This document shows, piece after piece, positions 18,006 to 25,323 of a stretch of DNA of 64,000 nucleotides. The stretch lies in NCBI RefSeq assembly GCF_001570485.1, contig NZ_BCTA01000028.1:310001-374000 (forward strand), written 5' to 3'. Positions within the stretch are counted from its first letter, which is position 1. Each line of letters opens with the position of its first letter. The notes below the pieces were generated by a model. That model searched no databases and was not told the origin of the DNA. It saw nothing but the letters and a program-made list of their open reading frames with translations. This DNA comes from Mycolicibacterium novocastrense. Lineage in GTDB: Bacteria; Actinomycetota; Actinomycetes; Mycobacteriales; Mycobacteriaceae. The position numbers were made by a program, and so were the translations under genes.

Positions 18006-18032
18006 AACGCCGCAGCATGCTGTGAAGTTCCC
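18006..18032 (-). promoter_or_regulatory. ECF-sigma (SigH/SigE/SigR-type) promoter for rbpA
   Basis: On the minus strand GGGAAC (18032-18027) is followed after 17 bases by CGTT (18009-18006), an excellent fit to the oxidative/heat-stress ECF consensus. It would start transcription about 35 bases before the rbpA ATG. Streptomyces rbpA is known to be driven by the redox-stress sigma factor SigR, the counterpart of mycobacterial SigH. Confidence 0.6.
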
Positions 18033-18056
18033 GACTCGACCCACCATGATACCGGG

Positions 18057-18076
18057 AAACCGATGAAGCTCGGTTT
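18057..18076. promoter_or_regulatory. Inverted repeat AAACCGA-TGAAGC-TCGGTTT
   Basis: A perfect 7-bp inverted repeat with a 6-nt spacer, 12 bp before the GTG of the Cys-rich small gene. It abuts the TACAGT box (18076-18081). Position fits an operator overlapping the promoter, or a small leader hairpin. Confidence 0.35.
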
Positions 18077-18088
18077 ACAGTCTGGCCT

Positions 18089-18430
18089 GTGGCAACCGGG
18101 ATCAAGAGGCGCGCCCGCCCCGCCGCCTGCCGCTGGTGCGGCCGCGAGGTCGGCGATGCGGGGCTGGGCAGGCGGCGACAGTACTGCAGGCAGTCGTGCC
18201 GGCAACGCGCGTACGAACAGCGCGCCGTGATCAAGGGCACGTCGCTGGCCCCTGACGCGGTCGTCCTCACTGCGGACGAGGCCGCTGAGCTCTCTGACCG
18301 CATCTACCAGGTCCGATGCGCCGCCGAGGACGTCGCCACAGCGGTCGAGGAAGGCGCCGACACCGTCGAATTGCGCCAACTGTGCGAGGCGCTGATGACG
18401 GCGGCCAAGGCGGCCGACGGTTGGCGCTGA
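18089..18430 (+). CDS. Small zinc-ribbon-like protein next to rbpA (Rv2049c-like)
   Basis: A 113-residue protein with an N-terminal cysteine cluster: CRWCGREVG then QYCRQSCRQRAYEQR. The CxxC-X16-CxxxC spacing is like a small zinc ribbon. The C-terminal two thirds is acidic and helical (LTADEAAELSDRIYQVRCAAE). The GTG start at 18089 has TACAGT 7 nt upstream (18076-18081), suggesting a leaderless mRNA divergent from rbpA. M. tuberculosis has a small uncharacterised gene, Rv2049c, at this position. Nucleic-acid binding is a guess from the basic Cys motif. Confidence 0.72.
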   Translation: MATGIKRRARPAACRWCGREVGDAGLGRRRQYCRQSCRQRAYEQRAVIKGTSLAPDAVVLTADEAAELSDRIYQVRCAAEDVATAVEEGADTVELRQLCEALMTAAKAADGWR

Positions 18431-18526
18431 CAGCTGGATTTCCAGGTATTTCGCTGCGTCGTTGAACCACAATGGGTGCTGGCTCGTCGTGTCGATGACC
18501 AGTCAGTTCAGCCCGAATGGACCACC

Positions 18527-19213
18527 ATGACCGTGAAGAGATGGACCCGCATCCTGTTCGTGAGTATCAGCGCGACGCTCGCGTTCGGCTTCCTGACCGC
18601 ATGCTCCGGCGGCTCGTCGGTGGAGTCGACGACGACGGCGGAGGCCCGGCCGTTTCCGCAGACGGCGCGCTACGTCGCGGACATGAAATCGCCCGACGGC
18701 AAGCCGATGACCATCGGCATCTCCGTCGACGGCGGTGAGCTCGCCGCGTACGCCTGCAACGGCAGCGATGACGAAGCTTGGTTCTTCGGCAATCAGACCG
18801 ACGGCAAGATCGACCTCACGTCCAGGTTCCGCGACACGCTGACCGCGCAGTTCGACGGCGCCGACGTCGAAGGTGACCTGACCATGAACGGGATCACCTA
18901 CGCATTCACCGCGACACCGGTGGCCGGTGAGGCCGGTGTGTACACCGCCGGCGTCGACGGCGTGCGCGCGGCATGGGTGGTCCGCGAGGACGGCTCGGCC
19001 GTCGGTGTGCAGCTCAACGGGTTCAGCGGCACGCTCGACCAGGCCGACATCCAACAACTCAACGACGCCCAGTTCCGCGCCGAGGTCCGCAACAAACGCC
19101 AGCTGCAACAGGCGCAGCAGATCACCCGCCTGTCGAACGGGGCGATGAGCTCCAGGATCAACGGTAGGGACGTCACCCCGACCCTCGTCACGGGTTCGTT
19201 CCGCTTGAACTGA
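18527..19213 (+). CDS. Exported lipoprotein of unknown function
   Basis: A 228-residue predicted lipoprotein. The signal sequence has a basic start MTVKRWTR, a hydrophobic core and the lipobox LTAC. A serine/threonine-rich linker follows, then a beta-rich domain (ISVDGGELAAYACNG, AAWVVREDGSAVGVQLNG) and a Gln/Asn-rich helical tail near residues 180-205. ATG at 18527 is preferred to a GTG at 18476, which would put 17 polar residues before the signal peptide. A strong terminator lies just downstream. No family was recognised. Confidence 0.75.
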   Translation: MTVKRWTRILFVSISATLAFGFLTACSGGSSVESTTTAEARPFPQTARYVADMKSPDGKPMTIGISVDGGELAAYACNGSDDEAWFFGNQTDGKIDLTSRFRDTLTAQFDGADVEGDLTMNGITYAFTATPVAGEAGVYTAGVDGVRAAWVVREDGSAVGVQLNGFSGTLDQADIQQLNDAQFRAEVRNKRQLQQAQQITRLSNGAMSSRINGRDVTPTLVTGSFRLN

Positions 19214-19228
19214 CAACCCAATCCCCAC

Positions 19229-19255
19229 AGCCCCGCCGGTGCACCCGGCGGGGCT
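19229..19255 (+). terminator. Rho-independent terminator after the lipoprotein gene
   Basis: An 11-bp perfect GC-rich stem (AGCCCCGCCGG / CCGGCGGGGCT) with loop TGCAC is followed by TGTGTCTTTATTT. It lies 15 bp after the stop. The T-rich tail is unusually clear for a mycobacterium. Confidence 0.85.
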
Positions 19256-19323
19256 TGTGTCTTTATTTCATCCGGAATCAAAGCCTTCAGGTGGCGCGCG
19301 GCGGTCCGTAGCGTCAGATCACC

Positions 19324-20145
19324 GTGACCGCCCCACCAGACCTCACCGCGCCCAATGCGCCCATCGCGGTCGGACGGTCTGCGAATCCCATTCGGCAGCA
19401 ACACAAGTGGGCCGTGCTTCGGTTGGCGTCGCCAGTGATACTGCTTACGCTGTGGCAGCTCCTCAGCGCGATCGGACTGATCCCCCAGGACGTACTGCCC
19501 GCCCCGTCGCTGATCCTCGAGGCGGGCGTGGAGCTTGTTCGCAACGGCCAACTCGCCGAGGCGCTGAGCGTTTCGGGCATCCGGGTGGTCGAGGGCCTGG
19601 TGCTCGGCGGTGTGCTGGGTGTCGCGCTGGGGACGGCCGTCGGCCTGTCGCGGTGGGTGGAGGCCGCGATCGACCCGCCCATGCAGATGGTCAGGGCGCT
19701 GCCCCATCTCGGTCTGATCCCGTTGTTCATCCTGTGGTTCGGCATCGGCGAACTACCCAAGGTGTTGCTGGTCGCGTTGGGTGTCAGCTTCCCGCTGTAC
19801 CTGAACACGTTCTCGGCCATTCGATAGGTCGACCCGAAACTGTTCGAAACCGCCCAGGTGCTGGGCTTTTCGTTCTGGCAGCGGTTCTGGCGCATCATCG
19901 TGCCGAGCACGGCGCCGCAGGTGCTCGTCGGCTTCCGGCAGTCGTTGGCGATCGCGTGGTTGACGTTGATCGTCGCCGAACAGATCAACGCCGACAGCGG
20001 GATCGGCTTCCTGATCAACAACGCCCGCGATTTCCTACGCATCGACATCATCATCTTCGGCCTGATCGTGTACGCGTTGCTCGGCATCGGTACCGACGCG
20101 ATCGTCCGGGTTCTGGAACGACGTGCATTGAGGTACCGCTCATGA
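19324..20145 (+). pseudogene. Aliphatic sulfonate ABC permease (SsuC-like) interrupted by an in-frame amber codon
   Basis: The reading frame encodes a complete SsuC-type permease of 273 codons, but codon 168 (19825-19827) is TAG, after LYLNTFSAIR and before VDPKLFETAQVLGFSFW. The frame is otherwise intact, with no frameshift, and runs into the ATPase start by an ATGA overlap. The stop falls in the coupling-loop region that contacts the ATPase, so a product ending there should be inactive. A single C-to-T change from a CAG codon would explain it. It could be a recent inactivating mutation, a sequencing error or read-through. Neighbouring ssu genes look intact. Confidence 0.8.
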
Positions 20146-20864
20146 CATTGGCCACTGCCCGAGAAGTCCGCACTGCGGCCGAACTGCGGCACGTCGACAA
20201 GTGGTACGGCAAGCACCACGTGCTCGTCGACGTATCGATGAGGATCGGCAGCGGCGAGATCGTTGCGCTGATCGGCCGCAGCGGATCCGGCAAGTCGACC
20301 GTGCTGCGGGTGCTCGCGGGCCTGTCGTCCGAACACAGTGGGGAACGCGTCGTGTCGGGCCCGCCCGCGCTGGCGTTCCAGGAGCCGCGGCTGTTTCCGT
20401 GGCGAGACGTCCGCACCAACGTCGAGTACGGCCTCACCCGCAGCGGGTTGCCCAGGGATCAGGCCCGATCGCGCGCCGAGCGCGCGTTGGCCGATGTCGG
20501 GCTCGCCGATCGTGCCGACGCCTGGCCGCTGACCCTGTCCGGTGGCCAGGCACAGCGGGTTTCGCTCGCTCGTGCTCTGGTGGCCGAACCCGATCTACTG
20601 CTGCTCGACGAGCCGTTCGGCGCGTTGGACGCGTTGACGCGGCTGAGTATGCGCGAGTTGTTGCTCGACCTCTGGCGTGAGCACGGGTTCGGCGTACTGC
20701 TGGTCACGCACGATGTCGACGAGGCCGTTGCGCTCGCCGACCGCGTGCTCGTGCTCGACGACGGACGCGTCACCCACACGCTCGACATCCCCGAGCCGCG
20801 CACCTCGACCGGTTCGGCGAGCCACCGTGCCGAACTGCTCGACCAGCTCGGCGTACAGAGCTGA
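20142..20864 (+). CDS. Aliphatic sulfonate ABC importer ATPase (SsuB-like)
   Basis: A 240-residue ATPase of the nitrate/sulfonate/taurine importer class. Walker A is GRSGSGKST, the signature LSGGQAQR, Walker B LLLLDEPFGALD, and the switch histidine is in LLVTHDVDEAV. ALAFQEPRLFPWRDV is the typical Q-loop of SsuB/TauB proteins. It starts by ATGA overlap with the interrupted permease. If the permease stop is real, this subunit has no partner in the operon. Confidence 0.9.
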   Translation: MTLATAREVRTAAELRHVDKWYGKHHVLVDVSMRIGSGEIVALIGRSGSGKSTVLRVLAGLSSEHSGERVVSGPPALAFQEPRLFPWRDVRTNVEYGLTRSGLPRDQARSRAERALADVGLADRADAWPLTLSGGQAQRVSLARALVAEPDLLLLDEPFGALDALTRLSMRELLLDLWREHGFGVLLVTHDVDEAVALADRVLVLDDGRVTHTLDIPEPRTSTGSASHRAELLDQLGVQS

Positions 20865-20890
20865 AACCGCATACAACCGAAGGGATTGTC

Positions 20891-21904
20891 ATGTCCAGAG
20901 TCGTCGTTGTGCTCGCGCTCATCGGCCTGTTGGCGACCGGATGCGTGTCGCGCCAGGACAGTTCGGGCGCCCAGGAGGCGCCGGCCACCGTCGCGTTGAC
21001 CGACCTCGCCGGCCTCACCCTCAACGTCGGCGACCAGAAGGGCGGCACCGAGGCGCTGCTGCGCGCATCGGGCGCTCTCGAGGGCCTGCCGTACGCGATC
21101 AACTTCTCCACGTTCACGTCCGGTCCACCCCAGATCGAGGCGGCCACCGCCGGGAAGATCGACTTCGCGATCACCGGCAACACGCCACCGATCTTCGGCG
21201 CCGCCCCCAACGCGAAGGTCAAGGTCGTCTCGGCCCTGGACGGCGGCGGATTCGGCGATCAGATCCTGGTGCACGCCGATTCACCCATCCAGCGGGTCGC
21301 GGATCTGCGCGGCAAGAGCATTGCGCTCGCCAAAGGCAGTTCGGCACACGGCCATACGCTGGTCCAGCTGGACCGGGTGGGCTTGAGGGCCTCCGATGTG
21401 AAGCTGGTGTTCCTGCAACCCGCCGACGCGCTGTCGGCGTTCACCCAGCGCCGCGTCGACGTCTGGGCAGTATGGGACCCCTACACCGCCCAAGCCGAAA
21501 CCGACCTGGCGGTGCGCAGCATCGCCCGGGCCACCGGTGTCACCAACGGTGCCGGGTTCGGAATCGCCTCCGACGCCGCATTGGCCGACCCGAAACGCAA
21601 CACCGCGCTGAGCGATCTGCTGCAGCGGTACGCCAAGGCCGTCCGGTGGGCCGACGACAACCGCGAGCAGTGGGCGAAACGCTACGGAGAAGAAGTGGGC
21701 CTCGATCCCGCGGTCGCCGCACTCGCACAGGGGCGCAGCCTGCGGTTGCCCACCGACCTGTCCGACGAACTGATCGCATCCGAGCAGGAAATGGCCGATC
21801 TGTTCGCCGAGTCCGAACAGATCGCGGCGGCACCGGATTTCGAACGCTGGGTCGACCGCCGCTATACCGACGTGCTCAAGCCCCTCTACCTGACTCGCGA
21901 TTAG
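20891..21904 (+). CDS. Aliphatic sulfonate-binding lipoprotein (SsuA-like)
   Basis: A 337-residue binding protein of the SsuA/TauA/NMT1 family. The signal peptide ends in the lipobox LLATGC, so it is membrane-anchored. The mature part has NVGDQKGGTEALLRASGAL, IDFAITGNTPPIFGA and VDVWAVWDPYTAQAE, conserved segments lining the sulfonate pocket in relatives. ATG at 20891 is 26 bp after the ATPase gene, with AAGGGA upstream. The monooxygenase follows 7 bp later. Confidence 0.9.
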   Translation: MSRVVVVLALIGLLATGCVSRQDSSGAQEAPATVALTDLAGLTLNVGDQKGGTEALLRASGALEGLPYAINFSTFTSGPPQIEAATAGKIDFAITGNTPPIFGAAPNAKVKVVSALDGGGFGDQILVHADSPIQRVADLRGKSIALAKGSSAHGHTLVQLDRVGLRASDVKLVFLQPADALSAFTQRRVDVWAVWDPYTAQAETDLAVRSIARATGVTNGAGFGIASDAALADPKRNTALSDLLQRYAKAVRWADDNREQWAKRYGEEVGLDPAVAALAQGRSLRLPTDLSDELIASEQEMADLFAESEQIAAAPDFERWVDRRYTDVLKPLYLTRD

Positions 21905-21911
21905 GAGCGAC

Positions 21912-23006
21912 ATGTCCTCGGGGAAGTTCTTCTGGTTCCTGCCCACCGCCGGCGACAGCCGGTCCATCGTCGGTTCGTCGCACGCGTCGTCACAGCAGAC
22001 CGTGCCCGCCAACTACCGCGCGCCGACGCGGCGCTATCTCGCCGAGGTGGCCCGCGCCGCCGACCGCCTGGGTTACGAAGGGGTGTTGACCCCGACCGGA
22101 ACCTGGTGCGAGGACGCATGGTTGAGCGCATCGGCCCTGTTGGCCGAGACGGAGCGGTTGAAGTTCCTCGTCGCGTTCCGGCCGGGGCTGACGCCGCCCA
22201 CGCTCGCCGCCCAGCAGGCCGCGACGCTGCAGCGGTTTTCCGGGGGGAGGGTGCTGCTCAATATCGTCAGCGGTGGCGACGACGTCGAACAGCGCCGGTT
22301 CGGCGACTGGCTCGACCACGACCAGCGCTACGCGCGCACGGGGGAGTTCCTCCACATCGTCGATTCCATCTGGCGCGGGGAATCGCTGGATTTCGAGGGC
22401 GACTACTACAAGGTCGCCGATGCGCGCGTGTCCGAGCCGCCGGACCCGTTGCCGCAGATCTACTTCGGCGGATCGTCACCGGCCGCGTTGCCGATCGCCG
22501 CGCAGTACGTCGACGTGTACCTGACGTGGGGCGAGCCACCGCAGGACGCGGCCGCGAAGATCGCGCGAGTCCGTGAGCTCGCCGAACAACGTGGGCGCAC
22601 CGTGCGGTTCGGCGTCCGATTGCACACCATCAGCCGCGACACCTCGGCGGCGGCCTGGGCGGTCGCCAACGAGATGCTGACGGGGCTGAGTGCAGAGCAG
22701 ATCGCCAAAGCCACTGCGCTGCACGCCAAGTCGCAGTCCGAGGGGCAGCGGCGGATGACCGCACTGCACGGCGGTCGGACCGACCGGCTGGAGATCTACC
22801 CGAACCTGTGGGCCGGTGTCGGGTTGGTGCGCGGCGGCGCGGGCACGGCGCTCGTCGGCAGCCACGAGGAGGTCGCCAATCTGATCTACGAGTATTACTC
22901 GCTGGGCTTCGACGAGTTCATCCTGTCGGGCTACCCGCACCTGGAAGAGGCCTACTGGTTCGCCGAAGGTGTGCTGCCGCTGCTGAAGCGCAAGGGCGTG
23001 GCCTAG
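21912..23006 (+). CDS. FMNH2-dependent alkanesulfonate monooxygenase (SsuD-like)
   Basis: A 364-residue bacterial-luciferase-like flavin monooxygenase. SsuD cleaves alkanesulfonates to aldehyde and sulfite with FMNH2 supplied by a separate reductase. Characteristic blocks are KFFWFLPTAGDSR at the start, KFLVAFRPGLTPPTLAAQQA, GRVLLNIVSGGD and DEFILSGYPHLEEAYWF near the end. It closes the sulfonate operon, giving the cell a route to sulfur from organosulfonates. No SsuE-type reductase gene is present in the window. Typically repressed when sulfate or cysteine is available; no operator was identified here. Confidence 0.92.
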   Translation: MSSGKFFWFLPTAGDSRSIVGSSHASSQQTVPANYRAPTRRYLAEVARAADRLGYEGVLTPTGTWCEDAWLSASALLAETERLKFLVAFRPGLTPPTLAAQQAATLQRFSGGRVLLNIVSGGDDVEQRRFGDWLDHDQRYARTGEFLHIVDSIWRGESLDFEGDYYKVADARVSEPPDPLPQIYFGGSSPAALPIAAQYVDVYLTWGEPPQDAAAKIARVRELAEQRGRTVRFGVRLHTISRDTSAAAWAVANEMLTGLSAEQIAKATALHAKSQSEGQRRMTALHGGRTDRLEIYPNLWAGVGLVRGGAGTALVGSHEEVANLIYEYYSLGFDEFILSGYPHLEEAYWFAEGVLPLLKRKGVA

Positions 23007-23015
23007 TGCGGGTGG

Positions 23016-23690
23016 TCAGCAGCTGAACTTCTCGCCGGTCTGCGGGGGCGCGGTGACCGACTGCAGGCAGCCGAACGGTTCGATGCCTGCGTCGCTGAAC
23101 TTGACCGCGGACTGATAGGCGTAGTTGACGCAGAACAGTCCGACGGTGTCGGTTCGGCAGCGGTAGTCCCCGAAGGACAACGCCTGGCCGTACGGGAGCT
23201 CGGGGCCCTCGCCGGCGGTGAACCGGCCGGGGTCTCCGTGCACGGAGCCGACGATGACGCTGGTGCCGTCGTAGTCGACCCAGCCGCCCTTCCACTCGCC
23301 GTAGGCGTCAGCCGGCCGCGGTGGCGGGTCGACCAGGTCCACCAGGCAGGCCAGCGCCCCGTCGGCGTACTGGCTGTCGGTCATGCAACTCGTTTTGCCC
23401 GACGGCGTGGTGAACGCGACGTCCTCGCCGAGGTCCGTTGTCTGGCCCTCGCGCATGGCCGCGTGGTACCGGCCGGTGTCGGCGGGCTCACCGGCTTCCA
23501 CCCAGGCCACCACGTCGCCGATCGGCGCGCCGGGTGCCGGCGGAGCGGTGGGCTTCGGTTTGGTCGTGGTCGTGGTCGGCGAACTCGCCGACGGAGACGG
23601 TGGAATCGGTTCTATCCGTTCAGCTTGCCCGCCCGTCGTCGTCGAACACCCCGCTACCAGCACGGACGCGATCAGCACAGCCATTCGCAT
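23016..23690 (-). CDS. lppI: Lipoprotein LppI-like (Rv2046)
   Basis: A 224-residue lipoprotein: short signal peptide ending in LVAGC, a Pro/Ser/Thr-rich linker (residues about 28-55), and a domain with several cysteines (GKTSCM, GALACLVDL, DYRCRTDTVGLFCVNYA, FGCL, final FSC) that probably form disulfides outside the membrane. The domain and the position next to lipT match Rv2046 (LppI) as I recall it. TAGCCT lies 7 nt before the ATG, and no Shine-Dalgarno is seen. Function unknown. It converges with the ssuD-like gene and is divergent from lipT. Confidence 0.75.
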   Translation of the reverse strand: MRMAVLIASVLVAGCSTTTGGQAERIEPIPPSPSASSPTTTTTKPKPTAPPAPGAPIGDVVAWVEAGEPADTGRYHAAMREGQTTDLGEDVAFTTPSGKTSCMTDSQYADGALACLVDLVDPPPRPADAYGEWKGGWVDYDGTSVIVGSVHGDPGRFTAGEGPELPYGQALSFGDYRCRTDTVGLFCVNYAYQSAVKFSDAGIEPFGCLQSVTAPPQTGEKFSC

Positions 23691-23697
23691 ACCGGCC

Positions 23698-23703
23698 AGG
23701 CTA
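23698..23703 (-). promoter_or_regulatory. Possible -10 box for lppI (TAGCCT)
   Basis: Minus-strand TAGCCT (TANNNT) sits 7 nt before the ATG at 23690. The divergent lipT has a similar box 60 bp away. Confidence 0.4.
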
Positions 23704-23764
23704 GCGGGCCGACACGCGATCCCTGGTCAGGCGCGGCGGGAGGCCGTGCTCGAGAGAGCATTGC

Positions 23765-23770
23765 TAACGT
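23765..23770 (+). promoter_or_regulatory. Possible -10 box for lipT (TAACGT), leaderless
   Basis: TAACGT lies exactly 6 nt before the ATG at 23777, which argues for that ATG over the GTG at 23774 as the start. Confidence 0.45.
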
Positions 23771-23776
23771 CGGGTG

Positions 23777-25285
23777 ATGCACGAACACACCGTCCGCGCG
23801 ACCATCGCCTCCGGCACGATCGAGGGGTTCACCCGCGACGGCGTGCACCGTTGGCGTGGCATTCCCTACGCGCGCCCGCCGGTGGGTCCGCTGCGGCTGC
23901 GCGCGCCCCAGCCCGTCCAGCCGCGGCGCGGGGTCCGCTACTGCCACGGATACGGCAACTGCGCCCCCCAGCAACGCATGTACACGATGCTGGCACCGGG
24001 CAAGTACCAACCGATGAGCGAGGACTGCCTGACCCTGAACGTGGTGAGCCCGAAAAAACGGTCGGGTTCCGCGCTGCCGGTCATGGTTTTCATCCACGGC
24101 GGCGGTTACTTCATGGGGACGTCGGCCACCCCGATCTATGACGGTGCGGCACTGGCCCGCAAGGGATGTGTGTACGTATCGGTCAACTACCGCCTGGGTG
24201 CGCTGGGGTGTCTGGACCTGTCGTCGCTATCGAACTCAGACGTCACGATCGACGACAACCTGTATCTGCGCGATTTGGTGATGGCCCTGCGCTGGGTGCG
24301 CGGGAACATCGCGGTGTTCGGCGGCGATCCCGACAATGTGACGATCTTCGGCGAGAGCGCCGGAGCGCACGCCGTGGCCACGTTGCTCGCGGTACCCGCC
24401 GCGAAAGGCCTTTTCGCCAACGCGATCTCGGAGAGTCCGGCGGCGGGAATGGTGCGCACCCCGGAGGTGGCCGCACAGTACGCGACGCGGTTCGCCGCCA
24501 TGCTGGGCGCGGGGGAGAACGACGGCGCCAACGCGGTGATGGCGGCGCGCCCGGCCGAATTGGTCGATGCGTTCGAAGATCTCATCAGACACGGCCAACG
24601 CGAGATGCTCGGCGCCTTCGCGGCCGGGCCCACGAGCGGAACCGACTACCTGCCACAGGATCCGGTGGAGGCGATGCGCAGTGGCAATGGACACCGGCTG
24701 CCGCTCATCGTCGGGACGAATGCCGAAGAGGCCAACCTCTTCGGTCGTTTCCTCAAGCTGTTGCCCATGTCCGAGCCGATGATCGAGCGGCTGCTCGCCG
24801 AGGCGGAACCTGAAGAGCGGGAACGTATCACCGCCGCGTATCCGGGATATCCGAATCAAAAGGCATGCGTCCAGTTCGGCAGCGATTTCGCGTTCGGCTC
24901 GGCCGCCTGGCAGATCGCCGAGGCGCACAGCCGCCACGCGCCGACCTACCTGTACCGCTACGACTACGCACCGCGCCCGTTGCGCTGGTCGGGCCTCGGC
25001 GCCACGCACGCCACCGAACTACTGGCGGTGTTCGACGTGTACCGCACCGGGCTCGGCCGTCTGCTCACCGCGGTCGGTGACCGCAAGACCGCGTTGCGCG
25101 TCAGCGATGACGTCCAACGCCGCTGGCGCGAATTCGCGGCCACCGGCGTCCCCGGTGCCGACTGGCCCGCCTACACCAGCGCGGATCGCGCCGTGCGAGT
25201 GTTCGATCAGCGCCCGCGCATCGAGTTCGACCCGCACGCCGCCCGCAGGGAGGCGTGGGAAAACTTCTCGCTAGTCTCGCGTTGA
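23777..25285 (+). CDS. lipT: Type-B carboxylesterase LipT-like (Rv2045c)
   Basis: A 502-residue carboxylesterase of the cholinesterase-like family. Near the N-terminus is HRWRGIPYARPPVGPLRLR. The oxyanion loop HGGGYFMG is near residue 107, the nucleophile S194 lies in FGESAGAHA, the acid is probably the glutamate in GTNAEEANLF and the base the histidine in GATHATELL. No signal peptide is seen, so it is probably cytosolic. The lppI-lipT pairing copies Rv2046-Rv2045c. The natural ester is unknown. Start choice rests on the TAACGT box. Confidence 0.85.
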   Translation: MHEHTVRATIASGTIEGFTRDGVHRWRGIPYARPPVGPLRLRAPQPVQPRRGVRYCHGYGNCAPQQRMYTMLAPGKYQPMSEDCLTLNVVSPKKRSGSALPVMVFIHGGGYFMGTSATPIYDGAALARKGCVYVSVNYRLGALGCLDLSSLSNSDVTIDDNLYLRDLVMALRWVRGNIAVFGGDPDNVTIFGESAGAHAVATLLAVPAAKGLFANAISESPAAGMVRTPEVAAQYATRFAAMLGAGENDGANAVMAARPAELVDAFEDLIRHGQREMLGAFAAGPTSGTDYLPQDPVEAMRSGNGHRLPLIVGTNAEEANLFGRFLKLLPMSEPMIERLLAEAEPEERERITAAYPGYPNQKACVQFGSDFAFGSAAWQIAEAHSRHAPTYLYRYDYAPRPLRWSGLGATHATELLAVFDVYRTGLGRLLTAVGDRKTALRVSDDVQRRWREFAATGVPGADWPAYTSADRAVRVFDQRPRIEFDPHAARREAWENFSLVSR

Positions 25286-25323
25286 CGCTGGCCCCCAGCG
25301 ACCACGAATCGTCACACGGAGGA

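Noticed and set aside
19828..20145. Second half of the permease as an independent small gene
   Set aside because: It has no ribosome site and lacks the N-terminal helices of the family; it is the continuation of the interrupted permease.
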